From Gammaproteobacteria bacterium (GTDB lineage Bacteria; Pseudomonadota; Gammaproteobacteria; Xanthomonadales; Marinicellaceae): a DNA stretch of 5,629 bases. A program made the position numbers and the translations under genes. Positions within the stretch are counted from its first letter, which is position 1, and every line of letters begins with the position of its first letter. Under the pieces are notes generated by a model, which was not told the DNA's origin, did not search any database, and worked only from the letters and a program-made list of their open reading frames with translations. The stretch covers positions 1 to 5,629 of the forward strand of contig JAUHXW010000203.1 of the NCBI GenBank assembly GCA_030426705.1, read 5' to 3'. Below are positions 1 to 5,629 of this stretch, piece by piece.

Positions 1-45
1 GTTTAGAACAGGAACGTTTAGAACAGGAACGTTTAGAACAGGAAC
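1..45 (+). repeat. Three perfect 15-bp tandem repeats encoding LEQER
   Basis: The unit gtttagaacaggaac occurs three times without a mismatch at 1-15, 16-30 and 31-45. It is a multiple of three and stays in frame with the TonB-family gene, giving LEQER, LEQER, then LEQEL across the third repeat boundary. The array may extend to the left of the window. Perfect identity at the DNA level suggests recent expansion by slippage, with copy number likely to vary between strains. Confidence 0.93.
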
Positions 46-419
46 TTCTTGCAAAGGCAGCCAAAGAAGATGATGTAACTGAAGACTTGGCGGACGAAGA
101 ACCAGGCAGTGATGCTTCTTATGAATCTGAAGCAGGAACTGAGAATGCCCAGTATCAATGGAAAATCATAAAACAAACTCCAGTTGATTATCCGGGAAAG
201 GCTGCCATTGATAATCTGGAGGGTTGGGTAGACGTTGAGGTGACCATCAATACAGCGGGTGAGGTTATTTCAGCCACTCCGGTAAAATATTCTAGACGAG
301 GAAGAATATTTGGTAAACCAGCAATTCAATCAGTCAATGACTGGCTATTTGAGCCTCCCAGTAACTCCGGAATTAACGCCCCTCAAACCAGGATTTACAA
401 AATAGAGTTTAAGCTATAG
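1..419 (+). CDS. TonB-family protein, C-terminal part (5' end outside window)
   Basis: The reading frame is open from base 3 and ends at TAG 417-419, so 138 residues are visible. They begin with three LEQE(R/L) pentapeptides, probably helical or coiled coil, followed by a strongly acidic, low-complexity linker. A TonB C-terminal-like domain runs from about visible residue 53 to the end. It has the family pattern: P-x-x-YP near residue 62, then LEGWVDVEVTI with a following G-E-V (residues 72-88), and a closing W-x-F-x-P (residues 114-118). In this family the C-terminal domain contacts outer-membrane partners in the periplasm, and TonB itself passes energy from ExbB/ExbD. The membrane anchor would be upstream, outside the window. 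The TTG at 87 is internal and not the start, because the frame continues upstream. Whether this is a true energy transducer or a TonB-domain protein of other role cannot be told from this end. Confidence 0.85.
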   Translation, partial: LEQERLEQERLEQELLAKAAKEDDVTEDLADEEPGSDASYESEAGTENAQYQWKIIKQTPVDYPGKAAIDNLEGWVDVEVTINTAGEVISATPVKYSRRGRIFGKPAIQSVNDWLFEPPSNSGINAPQTRIYKIEFKL

Positions 420-425
420 ATCCAA

Positions 426-462
426 ATACCTTTGTTTGACTGCTAAAGTCAGGCAAAGGTAT
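426..462. terminator. Hairpin between convergent genes, probable shared terminator
   Basis: A 16-bp inverted repeat (426-441 against 447-462) surrounds a 5-base loop, 442-446. In plus-strand RNA every position can pair, two of them as G-U wobbles (bases 435 and 436). In minus-strand RNA those two become A-C mismatches, so the structure is stronger for the TonB-family transcript. It starts 6 bases after that gene's stop and ends 2 bases before the mutS stop codon. A T-rich run follows at 474-479 on the plus strand, but it is 11 bases away, so the hairpin is not a textbook intrinsic terminator. On the minus strand only a short weak U tract follows. Confidence 0.6.
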
Positions 463-464
463 CA

Positions 465-3005
465 TCATATCAATTTTTTCAATTGATAAACCAAATCCAA
501 AGCCTGCTTGGCGGTCAATTCATCTGGATCAATAGTCTTCAACTTAATTTCAGCTTTAGATTTTGGTGGTTCTTCACTGAACAATGAAAATTGTTTGGGT
601 GCGTAATCAGCGTTATTATTTTCCAGTTGATGTAAATATTGTTTGGCGTTATTCAATGCGGCAGTGGGTAAACCAGCCAGGGCAGCGACTTGTAAGCCGT
701 AGCTTTTATTGGCCGCACCTGGTTTCACACTGTGTAAAAAAACAATGCGGTCGTCGTGTTCAACTGCATTCAAGTGTACATTGCTGATGGTGGAAATTTG
801 TTCTTCCAAGGCAGTGATTTCAAAATAGTGTGTGGCAAACAAGCAAAAGGACTGATTAACCTGTGCCAAATGAATCGCACAAGCATGAGCCAGTGACAAA
901 CCATCATAGGTGCTGGTGCCACGACCAATTTCATCCATCAAAACCAAAGAATGGGCTGTCGCATGGTGCAAAATGGTGGCCGTTTCAGACATTTCCACCA
1001 TAAAAGTTGAGCGCCCCCGGGTTAAATCATCACCAGCACCAATTCGGGTAAATATGCGATCAATATCACCAACTACAGCTTTATCTGCCGGAACGTAACT
1101 GCCCACAGATGCCAGCAGCACAATGATGGCAGCTTGTCGCATATAAGTCGATTTACCACCCATATTAGGCCCGGTAATGATCAGCATTTTATCCTGCTCA
1201 TTCATGGTTAAATCATTGGGCTCAAAAGGTGTGTCCTGGATGGTTTCAACCACTGGATGCCGGCCTTTCTTAATATCAATCTCCAAACCTTTACTTAACT
1301 CAGGTTTGCAAAATTGATGCGTGATGGCTCTTTCTGCCAGGTTGGTCAATGCATCCAGTTCACTGATGGCTTCGGCCAGAGTTTGCAGTGAAACAATGTG
1401 ATCAGCAAAGCCTTTAAGTAGTGCTAAAAACAATTCTTTTTCATGAGCCAGGGATTTTTCCTTGCTGGATAATACTTTCTGCTCAAATTGTTTCAGTTCA
1501 GGTGTGGTATAACGCTCAACAGCTTTGAGTGTTTGGCGTCTTATGTAGTGTTCGGGTACATTTTCAGACTGTAGTTTGGACGCTTCAATGAAATAACCGT
1601 GCACTCGGTTATAACCAACTTTCAATCCTGGAATACCGGTTAACTCCTGTTGTTCACTTTCAAAATCCAACATATATTGACCGGCATCGGTGCTGATGTT
1701 ACGCAGTTCATCAAGGGTATCATCATAACCATCAGCTATCACGCCGCCATCACGTATCACCACTGGAGGGTTTTCTTTGATGGCTCGTGATAACAGTTCA
1801 TGAATGTCATCATGTGAATCGATTTGAGCCAATAAATCATCCAACACGGTTTGTTCAAACACAGCCAGCGTGTGGTTGAGTTCCTTGATAGCAGTTAATG
1901 ATTCTCGCAAAGCCACCAAATCACGGGGTCTGGCTGTTAACAGGCTGATGCGGGTGACAATGCGTTCTATGTCTGCGATGCCCTTGAGGTGATTTTGGAT
2001 ATCGTGGTGCAAAGACGACGCAATGATGGTCTCAATACTATCAAGGCGGTTGTTCAAAACGTTGCGATCGCGAATAGGCTGTTTAACCCATCGCCTGACT
2101 TTTCTTGAACCCATTGCTGTGGCGCATTGATCAATAAATCCACACAAGGTCAATTCATCCTTACCGTCTTGGTGGTAATCAATTTCCAGGTTCTTGCGAG
2201 ACTGTGCATCAATATGCAAATACTCATCAAGTAATTCAACCTGGATGGCTTGTAAGTGCTTGAGTTCTGTTTTTTGCGTGTGATTGACATATTGCAACAA
2301 AGCCCCGGCAGCAGGCAAAAAAACATCTGATTCCTGAATGCCAAATCCAATCAAATCATGTACACCATATGTTTTGCGGATGATATGGTTAGCTGATTCT
2401 GGGTCAAAATCCCAGCCTGGTCGCTCAAGGCAATTGAAATGTGACAATTTACTGGATAATTCACAATCCTCAGAAACCAGTATTTCATTGGGAGACAAGC
2501 GAATCAGTTGCGCCTCAAGTGTTTCAAAATCCTTGATTTGTTGAACTTTAAAACTGCCATTGGCCAAAGCCAGATAAGCCAAGCCATAACCTCGTGAGTT
2601 TTGATGAATTGCCAGCAATAAATTTTCCCGATGGGCATCCATCAGGGCTTCCTCGGTAACTGTTCCTGGGGTGATGATGCGTTTGACTTCGCGTTTGACC
2701 GGTCCTTTGCTGGTGGCTGGATCTCCGGTTTGTTCACAAATAGCCACTGACAAGCCTTTTTTAACCAGCTTGGCGAGGTAGTTATCCGCGGCATGGTAAG
2801 GAACGCCGCACATTGGAATAGGCTCACCGCCTGATTTACCACGATGTGTCAAGGTGATGTCGAGTAATTTAGCAGCTTTGATGGCATCATCAAAAAACAA
2901 CTCGTAAAAATCACCCATGCGATAAAACAAAAGCATGTCCTGATAGTCAGCTTTAATTTTCAAAAACTGCTGCATCATGGGCGTATGTTGGCTTGCTTTT
3001 GTCAT
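465..3005 (-). CDS. mutS: DNA mismatch repair protein MutS
   Basis: This 846-residue protein is nearly the length of E. coli MutS (853) and appears complete. MutS binds mismatches and small loops as a clamp and recruits MutL in an ATP-dependent way. The N-terminal mismatch-binding domain has the GDFYELF segment, with the intercalating Phe33 and Glu35 of the F-x-E motif. The middle connector, lever and clamp regions follow. The ATPase domain has Walker A GPNMGGKST (612-620), the STFMVEMSET segment (666-675), Walker B LVLMDEIGRGTS with Asp691-Glu692, and the ATHY histidine (His726). The tail keeps a beta-clamp-type motif QFSLF (805-809) and a final tetramerisation-like segment (826-846). The ATG at 3003-3005 is chosen because HTPMMQQ follows after six residues, much as in E. 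coli. No clear Shine-Dalgarno sequence precedes it. The gene is divergent from recA and convergent with the TonB-family gene. Confidence 0.98.
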   Translation of the reverse strand: MTKASQHTPMMQQFLKIKADYQDMLLFYRMGDFYELFFDDAIKAAKLLDITLTHRGKSGGEPIPMCGVPYHAADNYLAKLVKKGLSVAICEQTGDPATSKGPVKREVKRIITPGTVTEEALMDAHRENLLLAIHQNSRGYGLAYLALANGSFKVQQIKDFETLEAQLIRLSPNEILVSEDCELSSKLSHFNCLERPGWDFDPESANHIIRKTYGVHDLIGFGIQESDVFLPAAGALLQYVNHTQKTELKHLQAIQVELLDEYLHIDAQSRKNLEIDYHQDGKDELTLCGFIDQCATAMGSRKVRRWVKQPIRDRNVLNNRLDSIETIIASSLHHDIQNHLKGIADIERIVTRISLLTARPRDLVALRESLTAIKELNHTLAVFEQTVLDDLLAQIDSHDDIHELLSRAIKENPPVVIRDGGVIADGYDDTLDELRNISTDAGQYMLDFESEQQELTGIPGLKVGYNRVHGYFIEASKLQSENVPEHYIRRQTLKAVERYTTPELKQFEQKVLSSKEKSLAHEKELFLALLKGFADHIVSLQTLAEAISELDALTNLAERAITHQFCKPELSKGLEIDIKKGRHPVVETIQDTPFEPNDLTMNEQDKMLIITGPNMGGKSTYMRQAAIIVLLASVGSYVPADKAVVGDIDRIFTRIGAGDDLTRGRSTFMVEMSETATILHHATAHSLVLMDEIGRGTSTYDGLSLAHACAIHLAQVNQSFCLFATHYFEITALEEQISTISNVHLNAVEHDDRIVFLHSVKPGAANKSYGLQVAALAGLPTAALNNAKQYLHQLENNNADYAPKQFSLFSEEPPKSKAEIKLKTIDPDELTAKQALDLVYQLKKLI

Positions 3006-3034
3006 CTATATAACATCAAAAATTCAAACGGTAC

Positions 3035-3040
3035 ATTCTA
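3035..3040 (-). promoter_or_regulatory. Possible -10 element for mutS
   Basis: Read on the minus strand this is TAGAAT, matching five of six bases of the sigma-70 -10 consensus and lying 29 bases upstream of the mutS ATG. Transcription would begin around 3028, giving a leader of about 20-25 bases. No good -35 hexamer is visible at 16-18 bases; the region there is a T-rich run on the minus strand, which might act as an UP-like sequence. This is a tentative reading. Confidence 0.3.
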
Positions 3041-3073
3041 ACAAAATTGAACCTAAAAAAATAAAAAATACTG

Positions 3074-3299
3074 TGAGACCTTTGTTCGATTCTTAGCAAT
3101 TGAGAAAAAGAATTAAAAAGGAGGCAATCAAGGCGGAAAATGAAATCAATACACGGCTATTACGCTTTTTATGTTTAGGCTTTTTGCCTTCGGCAAGCCG
3201 CCTAAACAACAAAACGAGCCTGTTATTGGTAAGTTTTCCAACGCAGAGTGGATCCTTTTTAAACTTTTTATCTTTGAAAATAATTGAACAAAGGTCTCA
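3074..3299. mobile_element. Fold-back (MITE-like) palindromic element 1
   Basis: The ends are an 18-bp inverted repeat, tgagacctttgttcgatt at 3074-3091 against 3282-3299, with a single mismatch and the outer 14 bp perfect. The similarity does not stop at the tips. The reverse complement of the right half aligns with the left half along most of its length with small gaps, for example at gataaaaag/gagaaaaag, the shared aaaaagga, ggaaaa, caata and ggct. The centre is a hairpin with gtttaggc (3173-3180) against gcctaaac (3200-3207) and an inner ttgcc/ggcaa stem around a 3-base loop. There is no transposase frame, so if mobile it depends on an enzyme in trans. No clear target duplication was found; at most a TG dinucleotide flanks it. 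An ancient insertion-sequence remnant or a structured RNA are alternatives. Confidence 0.65.
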
Positions 3300-3302
3300 T
3301 GA

Positions 3303-3321
3303 ATTCTCAAGTTTTGAGAAT
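3303..3321. repeat. Small perfect hairpin between the two palindromic elements
   Basis: The sequence attctcaa-gtt-ttgagaat forms a perfect 8-bp stem with a 3-base loop in the 40-base spacer between the two larger palindromes. No U run follows on the plus strand, so it is not an obvious intrinsic terminator. Its role is unknown. Confidence 0.6.
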
Positions 3322-3339
3322 AAGTTACTGATAATACTT

Positions 3340-3586
3340 TTAACCCGAATATTTCATCAGTACGGTGGAATAATAGAGCTTAGATTCATTCAAAATCAGA
3401 TGAGTGTTTGATAATTAAGTAGAAAACGTACAAATTGTACCTAAATGGTTTTTCAGAAAAAATGACTTTGAACCTTGGCCAAAATCACTCAAAATGTAGT
3501 ACCCGCTACATTTTTCATGATATTTGACCAATCTTCTTCGTCATTTTTCCAGAAAACTCCATTTACTGACGAAATATTCGGGTTAA
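3340..3586. mobile_element. Fold-back (MITE-like) palindromic element 2
   Basis: Terminal inverted repeats of 23 bp (3340-3362 against 3564-3586) match at all but one position, with 16 perfect bases at the outer end, ttaacccgaatatttc. Inside, 3442-3499 pairs imperfectly with 3506-3565 to form a long hairpin capped by a perfect aaaatgtag/ctacatttt stem around a 6-base loop (3500-3505). The left side has about 79 extra bases (3363-3441) with no partner on the right, so the element is asymmetric. That stretch includes a short palindrome, gtacaaattgtac (3428-3440). No coding capacity is seen. The ends differ entirely from those of element 1, so the two are separate families. No target duplication was recognised. 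Confidence 0.65.
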
Positions 3587-3643
3587 GTAAGAAAATATCG
3601 ATAAGGTCTTCGGAAATTACTGATTTTTTCAATCTTCATAACA

Positions 3644-3652
3644 TGCGATAAT
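3644..3652 (+). promoter_or_regulatory. Possible extended -10 promoter for recA
   Basis: TGCGATAAT has the TGn extension plus GATAAT, five of six bases of the sigma-70 -10 consensus. There is no good -35 hexamer, only T-rich sequence, which an extended -10 promoter can tolerate. The start of transcription would be near 3659, only about 7 bases before the ATG at 3666 but about 43 bases before the alternative GTG at 3702. If this promoter is real it favours the GTG start. Confidence 0.35.
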
Positions 3653-3665
3653 AGGCGACTTAACG

Positions 3666-4736
3666 ATGAAAAATAATTTAAAACTTGTGGAGCAAAATAA
3701 AGTGGATGACAACAAGAAAAAAGCATTGGCGGCAGCCTTAGGTCAAATTGAGAAACAGTTTGGCAAAGGTTCGGTGATGCGCATGGGAGATAACAAGGCG
3801 CTGACAACGGATGTATACTCAACAGGCTCTTTGGGCCTTGATGTGGCGTTAGGAATTGGTGGTTTACCACGAGGTCGAATCGTGGAAATTTATGGGCCAG
3901 AATCCAGTGGTAAAACCACATTGACATTACATGCAGTGGCAGAGTGTCAGAAGAATGGTGGTACCGCAGCTTTTATTGACGCTGAGCATGCTTTGGATCC
4001 AACCTATGCAGCTAAACTGGGAGTTAATATCGATGATTTGTTGGTGTCACAACCTGATACCGGTGAGGAAGCCCTCGAAATTTGTGACATGCTGGTTCGC
4101 TCCAATGCGGTTGATATGATTGTTGTTGATTCTGTGGCTGCTTTAACACCGAAGGCCGAGATTGAAGGTGACATGGGTGATTCACACATGGGCTTGCAAG
4201 CACGATTGATGTCACAGGCTTTGAGAAAACTGACTGGTAACATCAAACGCACCAACTGTATGGTGATATTTATCAACCAAATTCGCATGAAAATTGGTGT
4301 GATGTTCGGCAGCCCAGAAACCACCACCGGTGGAAATGCACTTAAGTTCTATTCGTCTGTCAGATTGGATATCCGACGCATAGGTGCCATCAAAAAAGGT
4401 GATGAAGTCATAGGTAACGACACCCGTGTTAAGGTCGTGAAAAATAAAATGGCACCACCATTTAAACAAGTGCAATTTGAGATTTTGTACGGTGAAGGTA
4501 TCTCACTGTTGGGTGAGCTGATTGACTTGGGCGTGACTCATAATCTGGTCAGCAAAGCGGGTGCCTGGTACAGTTATGGGGAAACCCGGATTGGTCAGGG
4601 CAAGGAAAACGCCAAACAGTACTTCAAAGAGCATCCTGAAGATGCTGCTGAACTGGAACAAAAAATCAGGGAAATCATGCTGCCTAAACCGGAAGAAGTT
4701 GAAACTGTAGAAGAGGTGGATCCTTTCGAAAGTTGA
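3666..4736 (+). CDS. recA: Recombinase RecA
   Basis: RecA forms ATP-dependent filaments on single-stranded DNA, carries out strand exchange and triggers LexA self-cleavage in the SOS response. The core matches E. coli RecA along its whole length with an offset of 11 residues. Visible elements are Walker A GPESSGKTT (77-85), the catalytic Glu107 in FIDAEH, Walker B MIVVD ending at Asp155, loop L1 around EGDMGDSHMG, and Gln205 at the start of loop L2 (to about 229). The final 16 residues hold seven acidic ones, like the usual autoregulatory tail. The ATG start gives 356 residues with a weak aggcga ribosome site 7 bases away. An in-frame GTG at 3702 with a better ggag site would give 344 residues, closer to the E. 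coli N-terminus. The recX start lies 3 bases after the stop. Confidence 0.98.
   Translation: MKNNLKLVEQNKVDDNKKKALAAALGQIEKQFGKGSVMRMGDNKALTTDVYSTGSLGLDVALGIGGLPRGRIVEIYGPESSGKTTLTLHAVAECQKNGGTAAFIDAEHALDPTYAAKLGVNIDDLLVSQPDTGEEALEICDMLVRSNAVDMIVVDSVAALTPKAEIEGDMGDSHMGLQARLMSQALRKLTGNIKRTNCMVIFINQIRMKIGVMFGSPETTTGGNALKFYSSVRLDIRRIGAIKKGDEVIGNDTRVKVVKNKMAPPFKQVQFEILYGEGISLLGELIDLGVTHNLVSKAGAWYSYGETRIGQGKENAKQYFKEHPEDAAELEQKIREIMLPKPEEVETVEEVDPFES
3689..3692 (+). promoter_or_regulatory. Possible ribosome binding site for a GTG start of recA
   Basis: The sequence ggag sits 9 bases before an in-frame GTG at 3702-3704. Translation from there gives VDDNKKKALAAALGQ, which lines up with the N-terminus of E. 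coli RecA (MAIDENKQKALAAALGQ) almost end to end, whereas the upstream ATG adds 12 residues. This makes the GTG a serious rival start, though the ATG also has a weak site at proper spacing. Confidence 0.4.
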
Positions 4737-4739
4737 TAC

Positions 4740-5210
4740 ATGCCTGAGCAGCATAAAGAACAGCAAAAATACTCGCCTGAAGCCAGGGCTCGTGCCTCGG
4801 CTTTGGGCAGTTTGGCTATGAGGGAACATTCTGCTTTGGAATTGCGGCAAAAGTTATTGAGTAAAAAGCATGAGCCTGCTTTGGTTGATGACTTGATTGC
4901 CAGTTTGCAACAGGAAAATTTACTCAGTGACGAGCGATTTGCTGAATCCTATTGGCGGGTTCGTTCAGGTAAGGGCTACGGGCCTGTGAGAATCATTAAG
5001 GAATTGCAAATGAAAGGGGTTTCTGATCGCATCATTACTTGGGCAAAACAAGAAACAGCCATCGATTTTTTTGCGGTGATAGAAACTGTCTATCAAAAGA
5101 AATACAAATCCCTGCCATGGCAGGATTATAAGGAAAAAGCCAAAAGACAAGCTTTTCTTTATCGCCGCGGTTTTGACCATGATTACATCAATTCAGTGAT
5201 TGAATCATGA
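4740..5210 (+). CDS. recX: Regulatory protein RecX
   Basis: This 156-residue protein is close to the E. coli length (166). RecX binds within the RecA filament groove and limits filament growth and RecA ATPase and co-protease activity. The family pattern of tandem three-helix repeats is visible: ALGSLAMREHSALELRQKL (21-39), then the LLSDERFAESYW segment (61-72), the hallmark GKGYGPVRIIKEL with MKGV (77-94), and near the end a K-x-x-x-FLYRRGF segment (135-145) followed by an acidic-aromatic helix. The ATG begins 3 bases after the recA stop, with no strong Shine-Dalgarno sequence, so translation is probably coupled to recA. Its own stop overlaps the bioA start. The small size, position behind recA and motifs make the identification firm. 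Confidence 0.95.
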   Translation: MPEQHKEQQKYSPEARARASALGSLAMREHSALELRQKLLSKKHEPALVDDLIASLQQENLLSDERFAESYWRVRSGKGYGPVRIIKELQMKGVSDRIITWAKQETAIDFFAVIETVYQKKYKSLPWQDYKEKAKRQAFLYRRGFDHDYINSVIES

Positions 5211-5629
5211 TGGATTTAAAATTTGACCGCCATCATTTGTGGCACCCTTACACCAATTTATCCAATCCCAATACCGTCTATCCAGTGGTGGCAGCAAATG
5301 GTGTACACCTCGAGCTGGAAAATGGCCAAAAACTGATAGATGCCATGTCCTCCTGGTGGGCGTGTATCCATGGTTATAATCATCCTGTCTTAAATCAGTC
5401 AATCACTGATCAATTACAAAAAATGTCACATGTGATGTTTGGTGGATTGACCCATGAGCCAGCGATTGAATTGGGCAAAAAGCTGGTTGAAATTACCGAT
5501 GAATCACTGGATTGTGTTTTCTTTGCCGATTCGGGTTCGGTTGCTGTAGAAGTGGCCATGAAAATGGCAGCACAATATTGTTATGAGCAAGGACAAACAC
5601 AAAAGAATAAATTCCTGACCTTTGCCAAA
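5207..5629 (+). CDS. bioA: Adenosylmethionine-8-amino-7-oxononanoate aminotransferase, N-terminal part
   Basis: The frame opens at ATG 5207-5209, overlapping the recX stop as ATGA, and runs through 141 codons to the window edge without a stop. The enzyme is PLP-dependent and converts KAPA to DAPA in biotin synthesis, using S-adenosylmethionine as amino donor in the classical form. The visible residues follow E. coli BioA closely: HPYT near the start with the substrate-pocket tyrosine (Tyr15), VYPVV, the AMSSWWA-IHGYNHP segment with the paired tryptophans (50-51), MSHVMFGGLTHEPAIEL, and the PLP-phosphate region FFADSGSVAVEVAMKMA (105-121). The SSWW and SGSVAVE features separate it from other class III aminotransferases. 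The catalytic lysine lies beyond the window. A second ATG follows directly (5210) and could be used instead. No strong ribosome site is seen, so coupling with recX is likely. Confidence 0.95.
   Translation, partial: MMDLKFDRHHLWHPYTNLSNPNTVYPVVAANGVHLELENGQKLIDAMSSWWACIHGYNHPVLNQSITDQLQKMSHVMFGGLTHEPAIELGKKLVEITDESLDCVFFADSGSVAVEVAMKMAAQYCYEQGQTQKNKFLTFAK

Larger units (their letters stand above)
3006..3665. other. mutS-recA intergenic spacer without a convincing gene
   Basis: This 660-base gap separates the divergent mutS and recA starts. Open frames inside it are short or use weak starts, and their predicted peptides show no recognisable family. The gap contains two long imperfect palindromes, a small hairpin between them, a possible mutS -10 element near its left end and a possible recA extended -10 element near its right end. 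No tRNA, rRNA or CRISPR structure is seen. cinA, which sits next to recA in many relatives, is not present here. Confidence 0.85.

Noticed and set aside
1..45. CRISPR-like array
   Set aside because: The 15-bp units are directly adjacent with no spacers and are in frame with a coding region.
87..89. TTG as the start of the TonB-family gene
   Set aside because: The same frame continues without a stop to the left edge and encodes the in-frame LEQER repeats, so the TTG is an internal leucine codon.
584..2842. Short open frames overlapping mutS on both strands
   Set aside because: All lie within the intact mutS frame and show no independent family features or start signals.
3117..3123. Perfect Shine-Dalgarno-like aaggagg
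   Set aside because: The nearest downstream ATG (3140) is 16 bases away and opens only a 12-codon frame, so it does not mark a believable gene.
3060..3310. Target site duplication around element 1
   Set aside because: Only a TG dinucleotide is shared at both flanks, which is too short to separate from chance.
3324..3339. Possible Xanthomonas-type LexA site, ttactgataatacttt
   Set aside because: It matches the remembered TTAGTA-type palindrome at about 12 of 16 positions, but its own two halves are poorly symmetric and it lies over 300 bases from recA, beyond element 2.
3100..3411. Plus-strand open frame of 103 codons in the mutS-recA gap
   Set aside because: It starts with TTG, runs through fold-back element 1 and into the tip of element 2, and its peptide shows no recognisable family. 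The frame is better explained by chance in the palindromes.
3583..3927. Minus-strand open frame of 114 codons upstream of and inside recA
   Set aside because: It overlaps the start of recA on the opposite strand and the part inside recA is a shadow of a highly conserved coding region.

Overview
The window looks like chromosomal DNA from a gammaproteobacterium with AT-leaning sequence. RecA (356 aa), MutS (846 aa), RecX and BioA all read as close relatives of gammaproteobacterial proteins, and several RecA stretches resemble Xanthomonadales-like forms. The exact order or genus cannot be fixed from the sequence alone.

Layout: (1) Positions 1-419 hold the 3' end of a plus-strand gene for a TonB-family protein, with a pentapeptide repeat at the window edge followed by an acidic linker and a TonB C-terminal domain. 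(2) A strong hairpin at 426-462 lies between this gene and the convergent mutS. (3) mutS occupies 465-3005 on the minus strand and is intact. (4) The 660-base gap between mutS and recA (3006-3665) carries no convincing gene. It is mostly filled by two unrelated fold-back (long imperfect palindrome) elements at 3074-3299 and 3340-3586, with a small perfect hairpin between them. (5) recA (from 3666), recX (from 4740) and the 5' part of bioA (from 5207, running off the window) form a tightly packed plus-strand operon with a 3-base gap and then an ATGA overlap.

Functionally the core is DNA maintenance: MutS recognises mismatches, RecA drives homologous recombination and the SOS response, and RecX restrains RecA filaments. 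The biotin biosynthesis gene bioA appears to be translationally coupled behind recX, which is an unusual partner. All the genes belong to well-known families. The least ordinary part of the window is the non-coding mutS-recA spacer, where two palindromic elements sit in what should be the divergent promoter region, and where a canonical CTGT-N8-ACAG LexA site could not be found by eye. No wholly new system is evident.
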